Positions 1-6,402 of a DNA stretch of 9,049 nt are shown here, in pieces (within the stretch, counting starts at the first letter, position 1; every line of letters begins with the position of its first letter). The notes beneath the pieces were generated by a model. The model did no database searches, was not told where the DNA came from, and saw only the letters and a program-made list of their open reading frames with translations. The translations under genes were made by a program, and so were the position numbers. The stretch covers positions 1 through 9,049 of the forward strand of contig JAUZQP010000083.1 of NCBI GenBank assembly GCA_030950965.1, given 5' to 3'. This DNA comes from Mariprofundaceae bacterium (GTDB lineage: Bacteria; Pseudomonadota; Zetaproteobacteria; Mariprofundales; Mariprofundaceae).

Positions 1-44
1 AAGACGGTACATCCTTTAACAGCAACGTGTTGAACTGGGTGTGA
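1..44 (+). CDS. Possible 3' end of an unknown gene
   Basis: Frame 3 of the plus strand is open from the window edge to a TGA at 42-44 and reads DGTSFNSNVLNWV before the stop. Thirteen codons are too few to identify a protein or to prove coding. A gene ending here would converge on the atp operon, which fits the terminator hairpin at 224-250 lying between them. The other two frames close at 31 and 18, so if a plus-strand gene enters from the left, this frame keeps it open longest. No function can be given. Confidence 0.2.
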   Translation, partial: DGTSFNSNVLNWV

Positions 45-66
45 TGGCAAGGATTTGAACTCAAGG

Positions 67-175
67 GTAGGGTGCGCTAGCGCACAAAATGGCGTTGTAC
101 AACCCCATACACTTGTTCATTTATCACACCTCTGCATGGAGTTGTACCGCCGTGTGGTGCGCAAGCGCACCCTAC
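67..175. repeat. Palindromic repeat, GTAGGGTGCGC type
   Basis: The left arm starts GTAGGGTGCGCTAGCGCAC (67-85). The right arm is its reverse complement with one change (157-175). The inverted homology continues inward: GTACAACCCCATAC (97-110) faces GCATGGAGTTGTAC (134-147), 12 of 14 matching. Each outer arm also contains its own palindrome, GTGCGC-2 nt-GCGCAC, so the DNA or RNA can form a branched structure. Repeats of this GTAGGGTGCG...CGCACCCTAC type occur dispersed in many bacterial genomes, as far as I know. I see no transposase or clear target duplication, so it is listed as a repeat rather than a mobile element. Confidence 0.75.
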
Positions 176-223
176 GCCTCACCGTTGCAGCTCTCTTTTT
201 GTTCCGTCTTAAGCGGAAAGCCC

Positions 224-250
224 AAAAAAGGGAGGGCAAGCCCTCCCTTT
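224..250 (-). terminator. Intrinsic terminator, probably for the atp operon
   Basis: A perfect 10-bp stem (227-236 with 241-250, AAAGGGAGGG and CCCTCCCTTT on the plus strand) closes a 4-nt loop. Read on the minus strand, the G+C-rich stem runs straight into six T residues (229-224), the classical Rho-independent layout. On the plus strand the trailing tract is weaker (TTTCTTC), so it may work in both directions between convergent genes. It is the only good terminator downstream of atpC, although it lies about 740 bp beyond that stop codon with repeats in between. Confidence 0.85.
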
Positions 251-345
251 CTTCAACAACACAACATTCTATAAGGGTCGCGGAAAATATTAAGTATCCC
301 ATTTATACGACGGGTATGGATTCAGATTCAAGGCGAAGCATGTGG

Positions 346-509
346 TAAGTAGGTGGGCATAAGTCTTTTAACATTTTATCGCAGGATATTTTGCGAGATT
401 CAAGGCATAAAAAACGACGTATAGCACTGCTATATAAGTCTTTTTGTAACGCAGAAGCTCGCGGAATAGACAAGAAGAAAATGTTAAAAGACTTATGGTC
501 AGCTACTTA
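346..509 (+). mobile_element. MITE-like element, copy 1 (164 bp)
   Basis: The ends form 32-bp terminal inverted repeats, 346-377 and 478-509, identical at 29 of 32 positions. They start TAAGTAGGTG and share the core CATAAGTCTTTTAACATTTT. The element has no coding capacity and no transposase, so it would need to be mobilised in trans. It shares terminal repeats and internal words (ATTCAAGGCAT at 398-408, GAATAGACAAG at 464-474) with the element at 526-937, which lies in the opposite orientation. Both ends carry TA as the outermost dinucleotide, which would fit a TA target as in IS630/Tc1-mariner elements, but that family link is inference. Confidence 0.8.
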
Positions 510-532
510 CATATCCTTCGATATGTAAGTAG
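503..532. repeat. 13-bp perfect inverted repeat at the junction of two elements
   Basis: CTACTTACATATC (503-515) and GATATGTAAGTAG (520-532) are exact reverse complements around the 4-nt loop CTTC. The outer 7 bp on each side are the facing ends of the two MITE-like elements. The 16-bp spacer between the elements (510-525) is itself palindromic, so the symmetry continues across the gap. The transcript could form a stable hairpin on either strand. There is no T run, so I do not call it a terminator. Confidence 0.7.
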
Positions 533-535
533 GTG

Positions 536-543
536 CACAAAAG
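536..543. repeat. 8-bp target site duplication, left copy
   Basis: CACAAAAG is repeated exactly at 755-762 and directly flanks the 211-bp insertion. It forms part of the split terminal repeat of the surrounding element. The exact cut is ambiguous by one or two bases, because both insertion ends could include an extra G/C. Confidence 0.75.
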
Positions 544-754
544 GGCATTCTTCATGTCTTGCTTTACACTTTACTTTACTTGTCCCTCGTTCCCACGCTC
601 CTGCGTGGTAACGCATACACCGTGGCGGAATGATAGGCTGGTATGGATTCCCACGCAGAGCATGGGAACCAGAAGATGTTGGGGTTCGCTTCCCTCACAC
701 CAATCTACAAGGTGGTAAAGTGTCAACTACTTTTGGTCGAATATGAAGGATGCC
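544..754. mobile_element. 211-bp insertion nested inside copy 2
   Basis: The insertion begins GGCATTCTTCAT (544-555) and ends with the reverse complement of GGCATCCTTCAT (743-754), 11 of 12 matching. A second inverted pair follows further in: ACACTTTAC at 566-574 and GTAAAGTGT at 715-723. It is flanked by a perfect 8-bp direct repeat, CACAAAAG, and interrupts the terminal repeat of another element. These are the marks of transposition. It is too short to encode a transposase and contains another palindrome at 588-671. An 8-bp duplication occurs in several IS families, so I do not assign one. Confidence 0.75.
588..671. repeat. Palindromic repeat, GTTCCCACGC type
   Basis: The left arm reads GTTCCCACGCTCCTGCGTGG (589-608), followed by a CATAC block. 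The right arm (640-670) is its imperfect reverse complement, ending CCCACGCAGAGCATGGGAAC. Each arm can also fold on itself (CCACGC with GCGTGG on the left), so a cruciform or branched RNA is possible. Repeats with GTTCCCACGCTC...GAGCATGGGAAC ends are dispersed in several gammaproteobacterial genomes, to my knowledge. It lies wholly inside the 544-754 insertion, either as a further nested insertion or as its core. Confidence 0.7.
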
Positions 755-762
755 CACAAAAG
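755..762. repeat. 8-bp target site duplication, right copy
   Basis: CACAAAAG here matches 536-543 exactly and lies immediately after the insertion's right terminal repeat. The interrupted element resumes at once with TCTTTTAAC. Confidence 0.75.
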
Positions 763-988
763 TCTTTTAACATTTCTAGCTTGTCTATTCGCGTGATATT
801 CTTCGTTATGAAAAACGTTACATAAGCAAGCCCTGAATGGGCGAGATAGCCTTATGAGCAGCCGCCGTTTTCATGCCTTGAATATCACGAAATATTCGAC
901 GCAATAAATGGTTAAAAGACTTATGCACACCTACTTAGGCGAGTAGAAATGGATATTTTATTTCTTCCTCGGCCCTAAGACTACAAAA

Positions 989-1402
989 TCAGTGCTTTTT
1001 CTTTTTACGCAACCATGCTAAACGCGCAGTTGCAATAGACAATTCAGCTTCAGCTCGCGCTAAGTCTGTCTCACCTTGACGGCTTTCAAGATACGCTTTG
1101 GCATTTCTTTCTGCCTCGGCTACAGCCGCTTCATCAAAGTCTGATGCGCGTTCCGCTGTATCAGCCAAAATAGTAATCATATCAGGCTGAACTTCCATAA
1201 AGCCGCCAGACACAAATACCTCGTCGATTTCTTCACCGTTCTGAATACGTACTTCACCTGACTTTAGCTTAGCCAGCAAAGGGCTATGCTTAGGCAGCAC
1301 CCCCAATTCACCAGCATCACTCGGTGCAGCAAGAAACTCAGCAGTACCCCGATAGACTTCACGCTCAACCGTGGCAACCAATACATTCATGGTACTAGCC
1401 AT
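989..1402 (-). CDS. atpC: F1Fo ATP synthase epsilon subunit
   Basis: The epsilon subunit sits on the F1 central stalk with gamma, contacts the c-ring, and can inhibit ATP hydrolysis through its C-terminal helices. The 137-residue product is close to the E. coli length of 139. The N-terminal beta-sandwich shows the family signatures GELGVLPKHSPLL (about residues 31-43) and SGGFMEVQPD (65-74). A charged two-helix C-terminus ends in a lysine-rich tail (RKKKKH). I chose the ATG at 1402, four codons before another ATG, because it keeps the usual MASTM-type N-terminus and has AAGG 8 nt upstream inside the end of atpD. The gap to atpD is 3 nt, so translation is probably coupled. It is the last gene of the operon, and no terminator follows directly. 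Confidence 0.97.
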   Translation of the reverse strand: MASTMNVLVATVEREVYRGTAEFLAAPSDAGELGVLPKHSPLLAKLKSGEVRIQNGEEIDEVFVSGGFMEVQPDMITILADTAERASDFDEAAVAEAERNAKAYLESRQGETDLARAEAELSIATARLAWLRKKKKH

Positions 1403-1405
1403 GGC

Positions 1406-2797
1406 TTAAGCCTTAGCTGCCATTTTCTTGGCTTTTTCCAACGCGCCATCAACAGAACCAACCATATAGAAGGCCTTTTCAGGAATGTCGTCATATTCGC
1501 CAGCAAGAATGCCTTTGAAACCACGAATGGTGTCTTCTTTCTTGCAGTAGATGCCAGGGGAACCTGTAAACACTTCTGCCACATGGAATGGCTGAGACAA
1601 GAAACGTTGAATTTTACGTGCACGGTAGACCAACAATTTGTCTTCATCAGACAATTCGTCCATGCCCAAAATTGCAATAATATCCAACAGCTCTTTGTAA
1701 CGTTGCAGTGTGCGTTGAACGCCTTGTGCCACTTCGTAATGTTCCAGACCAATTACTTTAGGGTCAAGCTGACGTGAAGTAGAGTCCAAAGGATCCACAG
1801 CAGGGTAAATACCCAGCTCTGCAATCTGACGAGACAATACGATGGTTGAATCCAAATGCGCAAACGTGGTAGCAGGCGCAGGATCGGTCAAGTCATCGGC
1901 TGGTACGTAAACGGCTTGCACGGAGGTAATAGAACCCACTTTAGTGGAAGCAATACGCTCTTGCAGCTTACCCATTTCTTCAGCCAAGTTAGGTTGGTAA
2001 CCCACGGCTGATGGCATACGCCCTAGCAGTGCGGAAACTTCCACACCCGCCAAAGAGTAACGGTAGATGTTATCAATAAAGATCAACACATCTTTGCCTT
2101 CGTCACGGAAGAACTCAGCCATGGTCAAACCAGTCAAGGCAACACGCAAGCGGTTTCCAGGAGGTTCGTTCATCTGACCATACACAAGGGCAACCTTATC
2201 CAGAACGTTAGATTCCTTCATTTCATAGTAGAAATCATTACCTTCACGGGTACGTTCACCCACGCCAGCAAACACGGAGAAACCACCATGTGCTTTGGCG
2301 ATGTTGTTGATCAGCTCCATCATGTTCACGGTCTTGCCAACACCAGCACCGCCGAACAGACCAACCTTACCACCCTTGGCGATAGGTGCCATCAGGTCGA
2401 TCACTTTGATACCTGTTTCCAAGATCTCTTGCGCAGGGGCAAGGTCTTCGAACTTTGGTGCAGGACGATGAATAGAAGCGCGTTGTTCGGTTTTAACCTC
2501 AACACCTTCAAAGTCAATGCCTTCGCCTAACACATTCATAATGCGTCCCAGCGTACCTTCACCTACGGGAACCTGAATACTGTTGCCAGTATCCGCTACT
2601 TCCATGCCTCGCTTGAGTCCGTCGGTTGAACCCATAGCGATAGCGCGAACGGTGTTATTACCAACATGCTGCTGTGTTTCCAGTGTCAAACCAGCTTCTT
2701 CAATACGCAGGGCATTGTAGATAGCAGGTAAATCACCAGAAGAAAAGCGCACGTCAACCACAGGACCGATCACCTGTACAATGTTTCCTGTACTCAT
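1406..2797 (-). CDS. atpD: F1Fo ATP synthase beta subunit, catalytic
   Basis: The beta subunit carries the three catalytic nucleotide sites of the F1 hexamer and makes or hydrolyses ATP. The 463-residue product has an N-terminal beta-barrel, the P-loop GGAGVGKT (149-156, with K155 and T156), the catalytic glutamate E181 in GERTREGND, the Walker B aspartate D242 in LIFIDNIYRY, and the DELSDED catch-loop motif (380-386), all at or near E. coli positions. The ATG at 2797 has GAGAGG 5 nt upstream. A 36-nt gap separates it from atpG, and 3 nt separate it from atpC. Nothing suggests damage. Confidence 0.99.
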   Translation of the reverse strand: MSTGNIVQVIGPVVDVRFSSGDLPAIYNALRIEEAGLTLETQQHVGNNTVRAIAMGSTDGLKRGMEVADTGNSIQVPVGEGTLGRIMNVLGEGIDFEGVEVKTEQRASIHRPAPKFEDLAPAQEILETGIKVIDLMAPIAKGGKVGLFGGAGVGKTVNMMELINNIAKAHGGFSVFAGVGERTREGNDFYYEMKESNVLDKVALVYGQMNEPPGNRLRVALTGLTMAEFFRDEGKDVLIFIDNIYRYSLAGVEVSALLGRMPSAVGYQPNLAEEMGKLQERIASTKVGSITSVQAVYVPADDLTDPAPATTFAHLDSTIVLSRQIAELGIYPAVDPLDSTSRQLDPKVIGLEHYEVAQGVQRTLQRYKELLDIIAILGMDELSDEDKLLVYRARKIQRFLSQPFHVAEVFTGSPGIYCKKEDTIRGFKGILAGEYDDIPEKAFYMVGSVDGALEKAKKMAAKA

Positions 2798-2833
2798 AAT
2801 TTCCTCTCTAACTTATATACAAACAAAAAGGTC

Positions 2834-3691
2834 TTAGCCTGCCGCAGCAGCACCAGAACAAATTTCAGCAATTTCTTGCGTAATGGCTGCCTGACGCGCT
2901 TTATTGTAAGTAATCTGCAGATCACGAACAATCGACTTGGAGTTATCTGTAGCTGCTTTCATCGCTACCATACGGGCAGAATGTTCACATGCTTTGTTTT
3001 CTAACACACCCTGAAACACAATGGATTCAATATAGCGTTGCAACAAACCTTCAAGAACTACATTACTTTCGGGTTCATACAGATAATCCCAATAGCCAGG
3101 ATGGGACACTTCTTCAGGCATAGGGCAAGGCAATAAACGAACACTGGTAGGAGTCTGAGTCATGGTGTTGACATACTGACTGTACACCAAATGAACCTCG
3201 TCCACTTTGCCTTCCATGTAGTGCTTCATGGCCACTTGAATCACACCAAGAATCTCATCCATTGAAGGTTGATCATTGATGTTTTCCACGCTGCCAATAA
3301 TCGGCGCATTGCAACGACGCATAAACATGCCAGCACGACGACCGATGTTCATCACATCCGTGTCACAACCCGCAGCTTTCATCACTGCGACAGCCTTTTT
3401 CATTGCATTACTATTCAAACCACCACATAAGCCCTTATCGGTACTGATTGCAATCAGACCAACACGCTTCACTTCATCACGCGGGGTGATAAAAGGGTGA
3501 CGATACTCGGGATGAGCCTGCATCAAATTAGCAACGACCCGACGAATGCCTTCCGCATAAGGGCGGGCATTCAACACCTGCTGCTGCGCCTTGCGCATTT
3601 TAGAGGCAGCAACCATTTCCATGGCTTTAGTGATTTTACCGGTATTCTGAATCGCCTTAATTTGACCGCGAATTTCCTTTGCAGAAGCCAC
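2834..3691 (-). CDS. atpG: F1Fo ATP synthase gamma subunit, GTG start
   Basis: The gamma subunit is the rotating shaft linking the c-ring to the catalytic hexamer. The 285-residue product (E. coli 287) has the conserved N-terminal coiled-coil segment TKAMEMVAASKM (21-32), the STDKGLCGGLN motif (83-93), and the C-terminal helix with ARMVAMKAATDN, near residue 240. The start codon is GTG at 3691: AAGGAG lies 6 nt upstream, and the resulting N-terminus (MASAKEIR) aligns with the family. The Shine-Dalgarno sequence overlaps the TAA stop of atpA (TAAGGAG), with 10 nt between the genes, which favours coupled translation. Confidence 0.98.
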   Translation of the reverse strand: MASAKEIRGQIKAIQNTGKITKAMEMVAASKMRKAQQQVLNARPYAEGIRRVVANLMQAHPEYRHPFITPRDEVKRVGLIAISTDKGLCGGLNSNAMKKAVAVMKAAGCDTDVMNIGRRAGMFMRRCNAPIIGSVENINDQPSMDEILGVIQVAMKHYMEGKVDEVHLVYSQYVNTMTQTPTSVRLLPCPMPEEVSHPGYWDYLYEPESNVVLEGLLQRYIESIVFQGVLENKACEHSARMVAMKAATDNSKSIVRDLQITYNKARQAAITQEIAEICSGAAAAG

Positions 3692-3701
3692 TGACTACTC
3701 C

Positions 3702-5243
3702 TTACCAGGTGCCAGTGGATTTGAAGTTGGCAATTGCCTTATTCAAACGTTCAACGATTTGGTCTGTAAGGGCCATTTTTTCGTTCAACTCATCCATCAA
3801 TGCACGTTCATCATGACTCAGATAAGCCATGAATGCTGCTTCAAATGCAACCACTGATGCTTCTTCCACATCATCCAAATCACCATGCCCCAAAGCGTAC
3901 AAAATAATCGCAATTTCCGCTACGGACATGGGATTGTTTTCACCCTGTTTGAGTGCTTCCATGCCACGTTTACCGCGTTCAATCTGCTTGCGTGTACCCT
4001 CATCCAAGTCGGATGCAAATTGCGCAAAAGCAGCTAATTCACGGTACTGAGCGAGATCCAAACGTAAGCCTCCGCCCACTTTTTTCACTGCTTTTGTTTG
4101 CGCTGCGCCACCCACACGGGATACGGACAAGCCCACATTCACTGCGGGACGTTGACCAGAGTTAAATAAACCAGTTTCCAAGAAGATTTGACCATCGGTA
4201 ATAGAAATCACGTTGGTCGGTACGAATGCAGAAACATCGCCTTCCTGTGTTTCAATAATAGGCAGAGCGGTCAAAGAGCCCGTCTGTCCCTTCACTTTAC
4301 CTTCGGTAAATGCTTCCACATACTCAACCGATACACGAGAAGCGCGTTCCAGTAAACGAGAATGCAAGTAGAACACATCACCAGGGTAAGCTTCACGACC
4401 AGGAGGGCGACGCAAAATCAACGATACCTGACGGTAAGCCCAAGCTTGCTTGGTCAAATCATCATAGACAATTAACGCATCTTCGCCACGGTCACGGAAG
4501 TACTCACCCATGGTGCAACCTGTATAAGGTGCAATGTATTGCAATGCAGCAGATTCAGATGCTGAAGCAGCAACGATAATGGTGTTTGCCAATGCGCCAT
4601 GCTCTTTCAAGGTGCGAACTACGGTAGCTACGGTAGCAGCCTTCTGCCCCACAGCCACGTACACACAGGTGATCCCAGAGTCTTTTTGATTAATAATGGT
4701 ATCGATCGCAATGGCAGTTTTACCTGTTTGGCGATCACCAATAATCAACTCACGCTGACCTCGACCGATGGGAATCATCGCATCAATCGATTTAATACCT
4801 GTTGCCATGGGTTGATCAACGCTCTTGCGTTCAATCACGCCAGGGGCAACTTTTTCTACTACGTCGGTAGCGGATGTATTGATGGTACCTAAACCATCAA
4901 TGGGTTGCCCCAGTGCGTTTACTACACGACCTTTGAGTTCAGGACCAACTGGAACCTCAAAAATCTTACCTGTAGAACGGACTTCATCGCCTTCACGCAA
5001 ATGAATGTATTCGCCGAAAATAACCGCACCGACAGAGTCTTCTTCAAGATTCAGTACCATACCAATTGTTTCATTCGGGAATTCAAGCATTTCACCAGAC
5101 ATGGCTCCAGCCAATCCATGGATCAATGCAACACCATCTGCAACGGAGATGATCCGACCTACGTTTACATCAGCAGCGGCAGACTCAAAACCTTGAATCT
5201 GCTCTTTAATAATGGAACTGATTTCCGCTGTGTCGAGCTTCAT
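3702..5243 (-). CDS. atpA: F1Fo ATP synthase alpha subunit
   Basis: The alpha subunit alternates with beta in the F1 hexamer, binds non-catalytic nucleotide and supplies the arginine finger. From the ATG at 5243 the product has 513 residues, the same as E. coli. The P-loop GDRQTGKT falls at 169-176 and the arginine finger R376 in SVSRVGG. A TTG in frame two codons upstream (5249) is rejected as start because the Shine-Dalgarno AGAGG directly abuts it, whereas the ATG lies at a proper 6-nt spacing. A 104-nt gap with a terminator-like hairpin separates it from atpH, and the TAA stop merges with the atpG ribosome binding site. Confidence 0.99.
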   Translation of the reverse strand: MKLDTAEISSIIKEQIQGFESAAADVNVGRIISVADGVALIHGLAGAMSGEMLEFPNETIGMVLNLEEDSVGAVIFGEYIHLREGDEVRSTGKIFEVPVGPELKGRVVNALGQPIDGLGTINTSATDVVEKVAPGVIERKSVDQPMATGIKSIDAMIPIGRGQRELIIGDRQTGKTAIAIDTIINQKDSGITCVYVAVGQKAATVATVVRTLKEHGALANTIIVAASASESAALQYIAPYTGCTMGEYFRDRGEDALIVYDDLTKQAWAYRQVSLILRRPPGREAYPGDVFYLHSRLLERASRVSVEYVEAFTEGKVKGQTGSLTALPIIETQEGDVSAFVPTNVISITDGQIFLETGLFNSGQRPAVNVGLSVSRVGGAAQTKAVKKVGGGLRLDLAQYRELAAFAQFASDLDEGTRKQIERGKRGMEALKQGENNPMSVAEIAIILYALGHGDLDDVEEASVVAFEAAFMAYLSHDERALMDELNEKMALTDQIVERLNKAIANFKSTGTW

Positions 5244-5321
5244 TTTCAACCTCTGTTCTCTTTCAATCTATTTTGTGCAACTATTGAATTGAGGGCACAG
5301 TGCCAACCATCCAAGCACAAA

Positions 5322-5340
5322 GACCCGCCAAAGGCAGGTC
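5322..5340 (-). other. Terminator-like hairpin between atpH and atpA
   Basis: On the minus strand GACCTGCC and GGCGGGTC pair over 8 bp, with one G-U wobble and a 3-nt loop, followed by TTTGT. The T tract is too short for a strong terminator. In a continuous operon it could be a partial attenuator, an RNA-processing signal or an mRNA-stabilising hairpin. A smaller 11-bp palindrome, GGCACAGTGCC, follows in the same gap at 5294-5304. Confidence 0.5.
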
Positions 5341-5347
5341 GTTATCA

Positions 5348-5878
5348 TTAGCCAGCAATCGTGCGACGCAAGCCTTCGAGCTTACCACGTATTGAGCAAT
5401 CAATCTTACGGTCACCTATTTGAATGACTAAACCACCAAGAATCGCGGGGTCTTGAACCACGTTAAGCGTCACATCAGACCCCACCAAAGCTTTCAAATC
5501 TTTAGTTAAGCTCGTTTGCTTACGTTTAGTCAATGTTCTAGCAACCGTTACTTGGGCTTCAAGCACACAGCCTGCGCGAGCAACCAATTCATCGAATTGA
5601 ATCACTATTTCTGGCAGTAATACCAGTTTGTTGCGCCCAGCCAGCAAATCAACCAAGCGTGTTACGACGCTTTCATCATTGCTTTTTAATGCTGCTTTGA
5701 CGAATGTTGCTTTAGACTCTTTACTATAAGTAGGAGATTCAATCACCCGCGCCGCATCTTCATGGGCAGTAAATAAAGCTACATTCACCAGCATATCACG
5801 ATCAAAAGAAGGGTCATTCTCTTGATCCAGTTCAAATAAAGCTGATGCATAACGACGTGCAATCAACGCCTTACTCAT
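5348..5878 (-). CDS. atpH: F1Fo ATP synthase delta subunit
   Basis: The delta subunit sits on top of F1 and joins the alpha/beta hexamer to the b-subunit peripheral stalk. The 176-residue product (E. coli 177) has the helical N-terminal domain starting IARRYASALFEL (6-17), and the conserved C-terminal signature GGLVIQIGDRKIDCSIRGKL, about residues 148-167. The ATG overlaps the atpF stop codon in a 4-nt ATGA (5875-5878), and I see no strong Shine-Dalgarno. Translation is therefore likely coupled to atpF. The 104-nt gap to atpA is the second-longest inside the operon. Confidence 0.97.
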   Translation of the reverse strand: MSKALIARRYASALFELDQENDPSFDRDMLVNVALFTAHEDAARVIESPTYSKESKATFVKAALKSNDESVVTRLVDLLAGRNKLVLLPEIVIQFDELVARAGCVLEAQVTVARTLTKRKQTSLTKDLKALVGSDVTLNVVQDPAILGGLVIQIGDRKIDCSIRGKLEGLRRTIAG

Positions 5879-6357
5879 GCTGTTGCCAGCCCTGTCGCAA
5901 TCGCTTCATCAATCAAGTGATTGTGACGCGTAGCATCAAGTTCTGCATCAATGATTTTTTCAGCGGCAGCAATGGCAATGGTTGCCACTTCTTGGCGCAG
6001 TTCTTGACGAGCACGAATCACTTCTGCACCCAACTCTTCTTTGCCCGCATCAACAATCGCTTCTGCTTCTTTGCGAGCGCGTATCACTGACTCTTCTTTC
6101 ACTTCAGCGGCACGTCGTTCTGCTGCTGCAACAATGTCTTGAGCCTGATTTTTCGCTGCTGCAATTGCAGCTTCAGCTTCAGCTTTAGCCAAAGCCTCTG
6201 CCTCAACACCAGCATTTGCTGCTGCAAGACCATCTTCAATCTTCTTAGTTCGGCTTGCCATCGCGTCGTTGATTGGGGTGTACAACAGGCTCTTAAGAAC
6301 CCACACCATGGTCACGAATACGACAATCTGGCCAATAAACGTCAGATCAATATTCAC
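5875..6357 (-). CDS. atpF: F1Fo ATP synthase b subunit, GTG start
   Basis: The b subunit forms the peripheral stalk that holds F1 against the membrane part. The 160-residue product (E. coli 156) has one N-terminal membrane helix (about 5-25), the conserved arginine R36 in SRTKKIEDGL, then a long alanine- and charge-rich coiled coil to the C-terminus. The start is GTG at 6357, supported by AGGAGG 5 nt upstream and by the MNIDLTFIGQ N-terminus, which matches the family. A single b gene means a homodimeric stalk rather than b/b'. It follows atpE after a 140-nt hairpin-rich gap and overlaps atpH by 4 nt. Confidence 0.98.
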   Translation of the reverse strand: MNIDLTFIGQIVVFVTMVWVLKSLLYTPINDAMASRTKKIEDGLAAANAGVEAEALAKAEAEAAIAAAKNQAQDIVAAAERRAAEVKEESVIRARKEAEAIVDAGKEELGAEVIRARQELRQEVATIAIAAAEKIIDAELDATRHNHLIDEAIATGLATA

Positions 6358-6371
6358 CTATTCCTCCTAAC

Positions 6372-6392
6372 GGGTATAACTATTGTTATCCC
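6372..6392 (-). other. Inverted repeat just upstream of the atpF ribosome binding site
   Basis: On the minus strand GGGATAAC pairs with GTTATACCC across a 4-nt loop, 8 bp with a single bulged base. It ends a few nucleotides before AGGAGG of atpF. Its position would let it influence atpF translation or mark a processing site, but no function is shown. Confidence 0.45.
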
Positions 6393-6402
6393 ATATTATG
6401 AA

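Larger units (their letters stand above)
526..937 (-). mobile_element. MITE-like element, copy 2, interrupted by an insertion
   Basis: This is related to copy 1 but in the opposite orientation. The right end (revcomp of 911-937) begins TAAGTAGGTG and continues into AAGTCTTTTAAC. The left end is split: TAAGTAGGTGCACAAAAG at 526-543 resumes as TCTTTTAACATTT at 763. Removing 544-754 plus one CACAAAAG restores an end that matches the right end at 24 of 27 positions, giving an original length of about 193 bp. The internal words ATGCCTTGAAT (873-883) and CTTGTCTATTC (780-790) are reverse complements of those in copy 1. Much of the interior also pairs with itself (GTGATATTC...ATGAAAACG on both arms), so the whole element is one long imperfect palindrome. 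It has no coding content. Confidence 0.8.
45..988. other. Gene-free, repeat-rich stretch downstream of atpC
   Basis: I see no credible protein gene here. The open frames are short, lack ribosome binding sites and lie across palindromic repeats. The stretch holds a 109-bp palindromic repeat (67-175), an intrinsic terminator (224-250), two related inverted-repeat elements (346-509 and 526-937), an insertion nested in the second (544-754) and a palindrome nested in that (588-671). Between 251 and 345, and between 938 and 988, I see nothing recognisable. The 11-mer AGATTCAAGGC near 330 recurs inside the first element and may be a relic of another copy. Confidence 0.75.

Noticed and set aside
40..66. 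GGATTTGAACTC resembles the reverse complement of a tRNA T-arm.
   Set aside because: The sequence on either side does not pair into a T stem, and I found no anticodon arm, D arm or acceptor stem.
55..825. Several short open frames on both strands left of the atp operon.
   Set aside because: They cross palindromic repeats, lack ribosome binding sites and have no recognisable protein features.
346..937. A CRISPR array or tandem repeat, because similar words recur several times.
   Set aside because: The repeats are inverted, not direct, unevenly spaced, and have no regular spacers; they are explained by terminal inverted repeats.
5244..5249. Upstream in-frame TTG as the start of atpA.
   Set aside because: The AGAGG Shine-Dalgarno abuts this TTG with no spacing, while the ATG at 5243 has 6-nt spacing and gives the usual 513 residues.
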